A stretch of DNA of 19,555 nt from an uncultured Gemmatimonadota bacterium. GTDB taxonomy: Bacteria; Gemmatimonadota; Gemmatimonadetes; Gemmatimonadales; Gemmatimonadaceae. The notes beneath the pieces were generated by a model. That model saw only the letters and a program-made list of their open reading frames with translations. It ran no database searches and had not been told where the DNA came from. The stretch spans positions 1 to 19,555 of the forward strand of contig CAMLDY010000044.1 in the NCBI GenBank assembly GCA_946478895.1, written 5' to 3'. The position numbers and the translations under genes are program-made. Every line of letters begins with the position of its first letter. The stretch's first letter is position 1. Below are positions 8,381 to 15,796 of this stretch, piece after piece.

Positions 8381-8983
8381 TTAGTGGTGATGCTCCCCGA
8401 GCGCGATGGTGTAAGGAGAGCCGGGCGTGCACTTCAGCTTCGAGTTGGTGGACGTGAACATGCCTTTCGGGTTGTCCTTCCAGAACCAGACGTGCAGGTC
8501 GTAGTGACGGAGCGACGTCGGCATGATCGGCTCGTGACCGTCCATCGGGCCGGCGAGGGTCTGGCCGAAGATCGTCGGCGCAGTCGAGCCGGCGACCTGG
8601 ACCGGCACGAACCACTCGGCGCCGGCGAGCACCAGCTTGTTGCCGACCGGCTCGTAGATCAGAACCTGCGGCTTGGTCGGATCGAGATTGGGGCCGATGT
8701 TGGCGGCGTTGAGGAAGTGCACGCCCATCGCGCCCGGAGGATATTCGACGGTTCCATCCATCGCGCCCGTGGGGAAGTCGATGCAGGCGAGCGTCGAGAA
8801 GTAGCCATCCTTGATTGCTACGAACGGATCCGCGTACTTCGCCAAAGCGGCTTTGGCGGTGGCGAGGTCGGCCGTTGGGGACGACGCCGCCGAAGGCTGG
8901 GCGTGGGCAGAACGAGCGGGGATCGCAAGCAGGCTTGCGACAGCCGCCAGCATGGTAAGTCGGTGCAGCCGGTGGAAAACCAT
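8381..8983 (-). CDS. Exported protein of unknown function with HYDLHVWFW motif
   Basis: I do not recognise a named family. The 200-residue product has a clear Sec signal peptide (residues 1-28, ending in AHA before Gln29). The mature part is compact and rich in aromatic residues, Gly and Pro, with two cysteines (Cys67 and Cys185) that could pair. A histidine-containing segment, HYDLHVWFWKDNP (160-172), looks like the most constrained block; together with His89 (GVHF), His150 (GHEP) and the terminal His triplet it could bind a metal, which is speculation. The start is the ATG at 8981-8983 because it begins the signal peptide and has GGAG a few bases upstream. It is divergent from the TPR gene, with a 181-base shared control region. 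Confidence 0.8.
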   Translation of the reverse strand: MVFHRLHRLTMLAAVASLLAIPARSAHAQPSAASSPTADLATAKAALAKYADPFVAIKDGYFSTLACIDFPTGAMDGTVEYPPGAMGVHFLNAANIGPNLDPTKPQVLIYEPVGNKLVLAGAEWFVPVQVAGSTAPTIFGQTLAGPMDGHEPIMPTSLRHYDLHVWFWKDNPKGMFTSTNSKLKCTPGSPYTIALGEHHH

Positions 8984-9137
8984 AAAGGCTCCGAGAGTTT
9001 GTAGCCGGCAAGTTTCGCCCTCCCCGCGCGCGGCGTCAACGCAAACATCTTGATCGAGAATCCGCACTTCTTGCTCACTATTGCGTGACTCTCGAGGAGA
9101 TCCCTATTTAGGCGGGCTCCGGCCACGCGAATGGCCG

Positions 9138-9160
9138 CCTCCAAAACCGACAAAAGGAGG
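9138..9160 (+). promoter_or_regulatory. Strong Shine-Dalgarno site with complementary CCTCC upstream
   Basis: AAAGGAGG (9153-9160) is the strongest ribosome-binding site in the window and fixes the TPR protein start at 9165. CCTCC at 9138-9142 is perfectly complementary to GGAGG at 9156-9160 with a 13-base A-rich loop, so a small hairpin could hide the site. A further GC-rich inverted repeat (GGCGG 9111-9115, CCGCC 9135-9139) overlaps and could compete with it. Regulation is inferred. Confidence 0.5.
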
Positions 9161-9164
9161 ATCA

Positions 9165-10619
9165 ATGCCCGCCCCCGCCCCCGCCCCCGCCCCCGCCCAC
9201 GCTCGCCCCTCCCGCTTCGCCCGCAACGTCACTGCGCTCGCTGGGCTCGTCTTCGTCCCGCTGGTCGTCCAGCCGCAAGGCGATGCCGCGCTCAAGCTGC
9301 ATACCACCAATCCAACCGCCAGCAACGAGTTCCGCGCGGGGGTCAGCGATCTCGAGAACGTATCGATGGAGTCCGCCGCCGAGCACTTCAAAGCGGCGCT
9401 GGATGCTGACCCCGGTTTTGGTCTCGCCCGCGTCATGTACGCGAGCCTCGGTCCCGTTCCCGCGTCGCAGCTCGAGGCTGAGACCAATCGCGCAGTCGCC
9501 GACGCCGCGCGCGGCAGCGCCAGCGAGCTCGTCCTCGCCGCCGCTTACCGGGAGTTTGCTCTCGGCCACAACGCGGCCGCCAATGCGCTGTTCGCCGCGG
9601 CGGCGAAGATGATGCCCAACGATGCGCTAGCCGCATGGATGGGAGGCGGTGGATTTGGAATGCCGTACGCCGCCGCGCGAGAATTCGTTGCGACGCACCC
9701 GGACTACGCGCTCGGCTACAACACCATCGCCTATCAGGAGTGGTTCGCCGGCAATCGCGACGCCGCTCTCGCTGCTGCGAAGAAGCAGACGGAGATGATT
9801 CCCAACGCTCCCAACCCTTACGACACCTACGCCGAGCTGTTGCAGTGGAACGGCGATTTCGCGGGTGCCGCCGCCCAGTACAAGAAAGCCACTACGACTC
9901 CGCCGAGATTTCCCGAGGCGTACGCCGGACTCGCCGAGGTCGCGGCGTTGCAGGGGCAGTACGATCAGGCGCGGTCGTATCTGAATCAGGCGATCGCGAA
10001 CGCGTGGACGCCGCGCCAGAAGCTGGGCTATAAGCGCCAGATCGTCGGCACCTACGTTCTTCAGGGCGCGCCGGCGAGCGACATCACGAAGGCGCTCGAA
10101 GCAGCGATCGCCGAAGCAAAGGCGCAGGGCAACGGTCCTCAGACCGCGATGTTGTACTCCGAGCTGGCAACGGTGCAGGCGAGATCCGGCAACGTAGCCG
10201 CCGCGCACCAGACTCTGGCGACAGCGCAGGCCGCCAATCCTTCGGTTCCATGGAACGTGCGGTACTTCGGGGCGATGGCGCACGGCCTGATGAAACATTG
10301 GGGGCCGGCCGGTCAGGAGCTGTCGGCTCTCAAGTCGATGGCGGCTTCCGACGCGAGCGTGCCACCGGCAACGGTTGCGGCCCTCGAAGGCTACCAGCTC
10401 ACCCAGCAGGGCAAGCCGGCCGACGCGCTCAGGATTCTGATGGCTGCCGACACCACCAACGTCCTCGTGGCGAGCCGCATCGCGGAGGCCCACGCCGCCC
10501 TGGGACACCCAGCCGAGGCAGAAACCTGGAACAGCCGCATCAGAGCCAACTACGCGGTGGCGCTGGGCGATTTCACCGACGTCAATTCGAGGAGGAGGGC
10601 TTCTGGGACTCGGCGTTGA
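9165..10619 (+). CDS. Exported tetratricopeptide-repeat protein
   Basis: The 484-residue protein starts at the ATG at 9165, five bases after AAAGGAGG. Residues 2-11 are five Pro-Ala units encoded by a (CCCGCC)5 microsatellite, followed by basic residues and a hydrophobic stretch (about residues 16-38) that could be a signal peptide or membrane anchor. The rest is mostly Ala-rich paired helices of TPR type, for example NEFRAGVSDLENVSMESAAEHFKAALDADP near residues 55-85 (shown here only as its first segment, NEFRAGVSDLENV), and AEAYAGLAEVAALQG-like repeats in the middle. No enzymatic motif is seen. TPR proteins act as scaffolds, and a role in assembling an envelope complex is possible but unproven. 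The gene is divergent from the exported protein at 8381 and ends just before composite repeat 7. Confidence 0.85.
   Translation: MPAPAPAPAPAHARPSRFARNVTALAGLVFVPLVVQPQGDAALKLHTTNPTASNEFRAGVSDLENVSMESAAEHFKAALDADPGFGLARVMYASLGPVPASQLEAETNRAVADAARGSASELVLAAAYREFALGHNAAANALFAAAAKMMPNDALAAWMGGGGFGMPYAAAREFVATHPDYALGYNTIAYQEWFAGNRDAALAAAKKQTEMIPNAPNPYDTYAELLQWNGDFAGAAAQYKKATTTPPRFPEAYAGLAEVAALQGQYDQARSYLNQAIANAWTPRQKLGYKRQIVGTYVLQGAPASDITKALEAAIAEAKAQGNGPQTAMLYSELATVQARSGNVAAAHQTLATAQAANPSVPWNVRYFGAMAHGLMKHWGPAGQELSALKSMAASDASVPPATVAALEGYQLTQQGKPADALRILMAADTTNVLVASRIAEAHAALGHPAEAETWNSRIRANYAVALGDFTDVNSRRRASGTRR
9168..9197 (+). repeat. (CCCGCC)5 microsatellite encoding Pro-Ala repeats
   Basis: Five exact tandem hexamers directly follow the TPR protein's start codon. 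Being a multiple of three, gain or loss of units would change protein length without a frameshift. Confidence 0.85.
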
Positions 10620-10637
10620 GACCGGGGCGCTGCGTCG

Positions 10638-10812
10638 GCATCTAACAGTACTGAAGCGGGCAGCTGCAAGCTTTACAGCAGCTACGCCAACAGCTTCTGC
10701 GCGTCGGCCTTTTGTCGCCGTCCCACGCCGACGAGACGTGATGCGTCCCGAGAAGCTGTTGGCGTAGCTGCTGTGAGGCTTGTGGCTGCCCGCTTTCGTA
10801 CGAGCGGTGGCC
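10638..10812. repeat. Composite inverted repeat 7 (tail-to-tail arms, 45-bp near-perfect hairpin)
   Basis: The left outer end is GCATCTAAC (10638-10646) and the right outer end is CGTACGAGCGGTGGCC (10797-10812). The arms 10654-10698 and 10751-10795 are inverted repeats identical at 41 of 45 positions, enclosing a 52-base loop. All four differences would be G-U pairs in a plus-strand transcript. The element starts 18 bases after the TPR stop and ends just before the candidate gltB promoter. Confidence 0.9.
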
Positions 10813-10833
10813 AGCGAACCTCCGAGATCTCTC

Positions 10834-10862
10834 TTGCTCACCCTCAACCAACTCTCTACCTT
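10834..10862 (+). promoter_or_regulatory. Candidate promoter for the gltB leader
   Basis: TTGCTC (10834-10839) and TACCTT (10857-10862) have a 17-base spacer. Matches to consensus are modest. If used, transcription would start at or next to the leader ATG at 10869, giving a leaderless leader peptide. Confidence 0.35.
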
Positions 10863-10868
10863 TCCGGC

Positions 10869-10967
10869 ATGTTGAATTCGCGCAACTACCGACTCCTTCC
10901 GACCGTCCGCGCAATTAGAAATGCGGGGAGCGGGAGAGCGTGCGCGGGCAACAACACAGACTCATAG
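10869..10967 (+). CDS. Candidate 32-residue leader peptide upstream of gltB
   Basis: This short reading frame begins MLNSRNYRLLPTVRAIRNAG and ends AGNNTDS before TAG (10965-10967). A terminator follows 21 bases later, and gltB begins 38 bases after that. No Shine-Dalgarno site is visible, but the candidate promoter would place the transcript start at the ATG. Five Arg and five Asn codons stand out, and there is no run of Gln or Glu codons that would point to a sensed amino acid. Codons for SGRA contain GGGAGAG (10932-10938), which is complementary to the terminator's left arm. Position and pairing suggest an attenuation leader; the peptide itself is not matched to a known family. Confidence 0.4.
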   Translation: MLNSRNYRLLPTVRAIRNAGSGRACAGNNTDS

Positions 10968-10988
10968 CAGGTTGCTGATCCAAAGCGC

Positions 10989-11024
10989 AAAGGCCTCTCC
11001 CTGAAACGGGCGAGGCCTTTTTTT
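10989..11024 (+). terminator. Rho-independent terminator/attenuator ahead of gltB
   Basis: AAAGGCCTC (10989-10997) pairs with GAGGCCTTT (11012-11020), extended inward by CCC/GGG, and is followed by an uninterrupted T run to 11024. It lies 38 bases before the gltB start and 370 bases after the TPR stop. A conditional terminator in the gltB leader is therefore more likely than a simple TPR terminator. The antiterminating pair GGGAGAG (10932-10938) with CTCTCCC (10995-11001) would disrupt its left arm. Confidence 0.85.
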
Positions 11025-11062
11025 GTGTCCGAATTCCACCGGAGCAGAGCTCCAGGGTAGCG

Positions 11063-14000
11063 ATGACGGGAAAGCAGGGGTTGTACGATCCGGCTTACGA
11101 GCACGACGCCTGCGGCATTGGCTTCGTCGCCCACGTCCACGGCGTCCCGTCGCGCGACGTCGTCGATAAATCGCTCACCCTGCTGGTGAATCTGTCGCAC
11201 CGCAGCGCCGTGGCCGCCGACGCGTGCACCGGCGACGGCGCGGGCATTCTGCTCCAGATCCCGCACCTCTTCTTCCGCCGCGTCGCCGCGCCGGCGATCC
11301 CGATTCCGGATCGCGGCAGCTACGGCGTCGGGATGGTCTTCCTGCCGCCGTCGCGTGGCGATCGCGCGACGTGCGAGAAGATGATCGAGGCCGCCGTCGC
11401 CGCCGAAGGCTGCACCGTACTCGGCTGGCGCGATGTTCCGGTAGATGACTCGGTCCTCTCGACTGCGACGCGTCGCGGGCGCCCCGTCATCCGACAGATC
11501 TTCGTCGGCCGCCTCGGCGTCGAGCGCGAGGTCGACAGCGACTGGGCGTTCGAGCTCACCCTCTACGTGATCAGACGACGCATCGAGGCAGCGTTGCGGT
11601 CGATGCAGCGCGGCAACGATTGTTACGTCGCCAGCCTGTCGTCGCGCACCATCGTTTACAAAGGGATGCTGACGCCGGCGCAGCTCACCGGGTTCTACAA
11701 GGATCTCGCCGAGCCCGACGTCGCGAGCGCGATCGCGCTGGTGCACTCGCGATTCTCGACCAACACGTTCCCGTCGTGGCGACTCGCGCACCCGTATCGC
11801 TTTCTCTGCCACAACGGCGAGATCAACACCCTGCGCGGAAATCTCAACTGGATGCGTGTCCGCGAAGGCGTGATGCGCTCGTCGCGTTTCGGAAGACGAC
11901 TCGACGGACTGCTGCCGGTTTGCGGCGATAACCAGAGCGACTCCGCGTCAATCGACAACGTGCTCGAGCTGCTCACCCTTGCGGGTCGTCCGCTCGCGCA
12001 CTCGATGGCGATGCTGATTCCTGAAGCGTGGGAGGGACACGCGGGGATGTCGCCCGAGCGCCGCGCGTTCTATGAATACCACTCATCGCTGATGGAGCCG
12101 TGGGACGGACCGGCGGCGATGGCGTTCACCGACGGTCGACAAGTCGCGGCGGTGCTCGATCGCAACGGGCTGCGACCGGCGCGCTACGTCGTCACGGCTG
12201 ACGACCTGGTCGTGCTCGCATCCGAAGCGGGAGCGCTGCCGATTCCCGCTTCACAGATCCGCGCGAAGGGACGGCTCGAGCCGGGCCGGATGCTCGTCGT
12301 GAACACCACGCAGGGCCGAATTCTCGACGACGAGCAGGTGAAGACCGAGCTCGCGTCGGTGCGGCCGTACCGGCGGTGGGTCGCGGAGCAGCGGGTTGAG
12401 ATGGCGGCGCTGGTGCGGGAAGCGGGAAGCGGGAGGCGCGAAGAGGGAGGCGCGACGGCGGATGCAACGATCGCCACCGGCTCCGCAGCCGCTTCCCACC
12501 TCCCGCTTCCCGCCTCCCGCCTCCCGCTTCCCACCCTCCAGCGCGCGTTTGGCTATACGGCCGACGAGCTGAAGATGGTTCTGACACCGATGGCGGTGGC
12601 GGGCGAGGAGCCGGCGGGCTCGATGGGGAATGACACGCCACTCGCAGTACTGTCACAGCGGCCGCAGCTGTTGTTCTCGTACTTCCGGCAGATGTTCGCG
12701 CAGGTCACCAATCCTGCGATCGACCCCATTCGCGAACAGCTCGTGATGTCGCTCGCGATGAATCTCGGGCCCCAGGCAAATCTGCTCGAGGAAACCGCCG
12801 AGCACGCCAGGCAGGTCCGGATCGCGCAGCCGGTGCTGGCGGAGGAATCGATGTCAGCGCTGCGCTCGGTCACCGAGCTCGAGCTGCGCGCGACGACGAT
12901 CCCGACGGTGTTCTCCGTCACCGACGGTGAGCAGGGGCTAGAGGCAGCGGTGCGCGAGCTGTGCGTCGCCGCGTCGCGCGCCGTTCACCAGGGTGCCGGG
13001 ATTCTGATTCTGAGCGATCGCGGCGTGAATGCCGACTTCGCTCCAATCCCGGCTGCGCTCGCCGTCGCGGCTGTGCACCACCATCTGATCAGAAAAGGCC
13101 TGCGCTGGCGTGTCAGTCTCATCTCCGAAACTGGCGAAGCGAGAGAGGTCTCGCACATTGCGCTACTTATCGCTTACGGCGCGAGCGCGGTACATCCGTA
13201 CCTGGCACTCGAGACAGTAAGCCAGCTGGCTGCCAGCCAAAGCTCCGAGCTGCCTGGAGTCCAGCCGACAGCTGCCAGCTGGCCGTCAGGAAAAAGCCCC
13301 CAGCCGCCCGCTGGCCCGCCCCCGGCCGCCCGCCGGTCGTCTTCTGTTGCAGTTGCCGTCGGTGAAGCGGAGGCCCACTACATCAAGGCAGTCGGCAAAG
13401 GCTTGCTGAAGATCATGTCCAAGATGGGGATCTCCACGCTGCAGAGTTACTGCGGCGCCCAGCTTTGGGAAGCGGTCGGGCTCAGCAAAGCGCTCATCGA
13501 CCGTCACTTTACCGGCACTCCGTCGCGCGTCGGCGGGATCGGGATGGACCTCATCGCCGAAGAAACACTGCGCCGGCATCGCGCTGCTTTCGGCGACGAC
13601 GCGACGACGCGTCTCGACGTCGGAGGCGAGTACCAGTACCGCGCCCAGGGCGAGCACCACAACTGGAATCCGATGACGATCGCCAAGCTCCAGCACGCGA
13701 CGCATGGCGAGAATTATTCGACGTTCAAGGAATTCAGCACGCTCGCCAACGACGAGACGCGCCGTCAATCGACGCTGCGCGGCCTGCTCGATTTCGTCGA
13801 GCGCGATCCGGTTCCGCTCGAAGAGGTCGAATTGGCGACCGAGATCACCCGCCGCTTCTGCACCGGCGCGATGTCCTTCGGCTCGCTCAGCGCCGAAGCG
13901 CACGAGACCCTCGCCATCGCCATGAACAGGATCGGCGGCCGCAGCAACAGCGGCGAAGGCGGCGAAGATCGCGCCCGCTTCGGCACCGATCGCAACAGCG

Positions 14001-15796
14001 CCATCAAGCAGGTCGCGTCGGCACGCTTCGGCGTCACCGCCGAGTATCTCGTCAACGCCAGCGAGCTGCAGATCAAGATCGCGCAGGGTGCGAAGCCGGG
14101 CGAAGGTGGTCAGCTCCCCGGTCACAAGGTCGATGCGATCATCGCACGCACGCGTCACTCGGTGCCCGGCGTGACGCTGATCTCGCCGCCGCCGCACCAC
14201 GACATCTACTCCATCGAAGATCTGGCGCAGCTGATTTACGATCTGAAATCGATCGCGCCGCACGCCGCCGTCTCCGTGAAGCTCGTAGCCGAAGCCGGCG
14301 TCGGCACCGTCGCCGCCGGCGTCGCCAAAGCGCGCGCCGATCTCATCCTCATTTCCGGAGATTCCGGCGGCACCGGCGCATCGCCGCTCTCGTCCATCAT
14401 GCGCGCCGGCAGTCCGTGGGAGCTCGGTCTCGCCGAGACACAGCAGACGCTGGTGATGAACGGACTGCGCGGGAGAGTGAGATTGCAGACCGACGGCCAG
14501 CTCAAGACGGGACGCGACGTCGTCGTCGCTGCCCTGCTCGGCGCCGACGAGTTTGGCTTCGCGACCGCGCCGCTCATCGTGCAGGGCTGCGTGATGATGC
14601 GGAAATGCCATCTCAACACCTGCCCCGTCGGCATCGCCACCCAGGATCCGGAGCTCCGCGCGCGCTTCGCCGGACAGCCGGAGCACGTCGTCAACTATTT
14701 CTTCTTCGTCGCCGAAGAAGTGCGCGAGATCATGGCTCATCTTGGCTTCAGGACGATGGACGAGATGATCGGGCGCACCGACATCCTGCGCGCCACGCCC
14801 CCGATCGAAAGCGCGAAGGCGAAGACCCTGGATTTCTCGGCGCTGCTGCACCTGGCGATGCCGGCGACGATGGCGCTCGTCGATCGGGTGGAGCGGCACC
14901 ACGTCCGCCGCCGTCGCGCGCGGCCGGCGCAAGTAGGCGACATGAACGCGAAGCTCGTGCAGCTCGCGGCGCCCGCATTGGAGAGCGCGAAGCGGGTAAC
15001 CGCGACGCTCGACATCACCAACGCCGATCGCGCCGTCGGAGCGACCCTGTCGGGCGAGATCGCCCGGCGCTTCGGCGATGTCGGTCTCGCGGAAGACTCG
15101 ATCTCGATCAGGTTCAACGGATCGGCCGGCCAGAGCTTCGGCGCCTTTGCAGCGCGCGGCGTGTCGCTCGAGCTCGAGGGCGAAGCCAACGACTACCTCG
15201 GCAAAGGATTATCCGGCGGACGATTGGTGGTGCGGCACCCACGCAACGCGCAGTTCATCCCCGACCAGACGGTGCTGATCGGCAACACCGCGCTTTATGG
15301 AGCGACGTCGGGCGAAGCCTTCATCGCCGGCACCGCGGGCGAGCGATTCGCGGTGCGCAACAGCGGTGCGATCGCCGTCGTCGAAGGAGTCGGCGACCAC
15401 GGCTGCGAGTACATGACCGGTGGTACCGTCGTCGTGCTCGGCAGAGTCGGCCGCAATTTCGGCGCGGGGATGAGCGGCGGCCTCGCCTTCGTGCTCGACG
15501 AGTTCGGCGAGCTCGAGCAGCGCGCGAACAAGGCGCTGGTCGATCTCGTCCACGTCGCCGATTTCGGCGAGCGCGATCTGCTGCGCAGACTGGTCGAGCA
15601 ACATGCGCGACTTACCGGCAGCGCGCGCGCCAAGCGTGAGCTGGGACACTGGGATCGCGCGCTCAAGAACTTTCTGGTCGTAGTGCCGCGCGAGTACAGA
15701 CAGGTGCTGGAGCGCGGGGCGAAGGTGGCGGGCGACGGCGGATCGTCGCGCCAGGTTCTTTCGATCGAATCAGGCCGGAGCGCTCGCCATGGCTGA
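11063..15796 (+). CDS. gltB: Glutamate synthase large subunit (GOGAT alpha)
   Basis: The 1577-residue subunit converts L-glutamine plus 2-oxoglutarate to two L-glutamates with electrons from GltD. Domains in order: class II glutamine amidotransferase (nucleophile Cys17 after a 16-residue propeptide, HDACGIG), central domain (about 540-840), FMN-binding synthase barrel (about 880-1260, with GDSGGTGASPLSS near 1097-1110) and GXGXG beta-helix (about 1340-1500). The 3Fe-4S ligands Cys1176, Cys1182 and Cys1187 have the family spacing (CVMMRKCHLNTC). Usual NLxHRGAxGAD appears as NLSHRSAVAAD. Two in-frame insertions of repetitive DNA (near residues 453-492 and 722-766) sit at domain borders and do not break the frame. 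A hairpin GGAGC/GCTCC (11041-11053) precedes the start. The stop overlaps gltD by eight bases. Confidence 0.97.
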   Translation: MTGKQGLYDPAYEHDACGIGFVAHVHGVPSRDVVDKSLTLLVNLSHRSAVAADACTGDGAGILLQIPHLFFRRVAAPAIPIPDRGSYGVGMVFLPPSRGDRATCEKMIEAAVAAEGCTVLGWRDVPVDDSVLSTATRRGRPVIRQIFVGRLGVEREVDSDWAFELTLYVIRRRIEAALRSMQRGNDCYVASLSSRTIVYKGMLTPAQLTGFYKDLAEPDVASAIALVHSRFSTNTFPSWRLAHPYRFLCHNGEINTLRGNLNWMRVREGVMRSSRFGRRLDGLLPVCGDNQSDSASIDNVLELLTLAGRPLAHSMAMLIPEAWEGHAGMSPERRAFYEYHSSLMEPWDGPAAMAFTDGRQVAAVLDRNGLRPARYVVTADDLVVLASEAGALPIPASQIRAKGRLEPGRMLVVNTTQGRILDDEQVKTELASVRPYRRWVAEQRVEMAALVREAGSGRREEGGATADATIATGSAAASHLPLPASRLPLPTLQRAFGYTADELKMVLTPMAVAGEEPAGSMGNDTPLAVLSQRPQLLFSYFRQMFAQVTNPAIDPIREQLVMSLAMNLGPQANLLEETAEHARQVRIAQPVLAEESMSALRSVTELELRATTIPTVFSVTDGEQGLEAAVRELCVAASRAVHQGAGILILSDRGVNADFAPIPAALAVAAVHHHLIRKGLRWRVSLISETGEAREVSHIALLIAYGASAVHPYLALETVSQLAASQSSELPGVQPTAASWPSGKSPQPPAGPPPAARRSSSVAVAVGEAEAHYIKAVGKGLLKIMSKMGISTLQSYCGAQLWEAVGLSKALIDRHFTGTPSRVGGIGMDLIAEETLRRHRAAFGDDATTRLDVGGEYQYRAQGEHHNWNPMTIAKLQHATHGENYSTFKEFSTLANDETRRQSTLRGLLDFVERDPVPLEEVELATEITRRFCTGAMSFGSLSAEAHETLAIAMNRIGGRSNSGEGGEDRARFGTDRNSAIKQVASARFGVTAEYLVNASELQIKIAQGAKPGEGGQLPGHKVDAIIARTRHSVPGVTLISPPPHHDIYSIEDLAQLIYDLKSIAPHAAVSVKLVAEAGVGTVAAGVAKARADLILISGDSGGTGASPLSSIMRAGSPWELGLAETQQTLVMNGLRGRVRLQTDGQLKTGRDVVVAALLGADEFGFATAPLIVQGCVMMRKCHLNTCPVGIATQDPELRARFAGQPEHVVNYFFFVAEEVREIMAHLGFRTMDEMIGRTDILRATPPIESAKAKTLDFSALLHLAMPATMALVDRVERHHVRRRRARPAQVGDMNAKLVQLAAPALESAKRVTATLDITNADRAVGATLSGEIARRFGDVGLAEDSISIRFNGSAGQSFGAFAARGVSLELEGEANDYLGKGLSGGRLVVRHPRNAQFIPDQTVLIGNTALYGATSGEAFIAGTAGERFAVRNSGAIAVVEGVGDHGCEYMTGGTVVVLGRVGRNFGAGMSGGLAFVLDEFGELEQRANKALVDLVHVADFGERDLLRRLVEQHARLTGSARAKRELGHWDRALKNFLVVVPREYRQVLERGAKVAGDGGSSRQVLSIESGRSARHG
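12419..12540 (+). repeat. In-frame purine/pyrimidine repeat insertion in gltB
   Basis: GGGAAGCGGGAGGCG (12424-12438) recurs as its exact inverted repeat CGCCTCCCGCTTCCC (12518-12532), with several imperfect direct copies beside each. The tract encodes about 40 residues, Gly/Arg/Glu-rich then Ser-Arg-Leu-Pro repeats, between the amidotransferase and central domains, where other GltB proteins have a short linker. Confidence 0.75.
13226..13345 (+). repeat. Second in-frame repetitive insertion in gltB
   Basis: The tract contains two clusters of CAGCTGG/CTGCCAGC units (13220-13236 and 13267-13286) in inverted arrangement, followed by a CCC/GGC-rich stretch. It encodes a Ser/Pro/Ala-rich segment between YLALETVSQL and AHYIKAVGKGLLK, where family members have a shorter linker. 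Composition differs sharply from the flanking conserved coding sequence. Confidence 0.55.

Noticed and set aside
12419..12540. Frameshift or assembly error in gltB
   Set aside because: The reading frame continues on both sides with conserved GltB sequence, and the insertion is a multiple of three in effect; a compensated error is less likely than a tolerated insertion.
13286..15639. Very long alternative frames over gltB (548 codons minus, 724 codons plus)
   Set aside because: They are Arg-rich shadow frames of the conserved gltB coding sequence.
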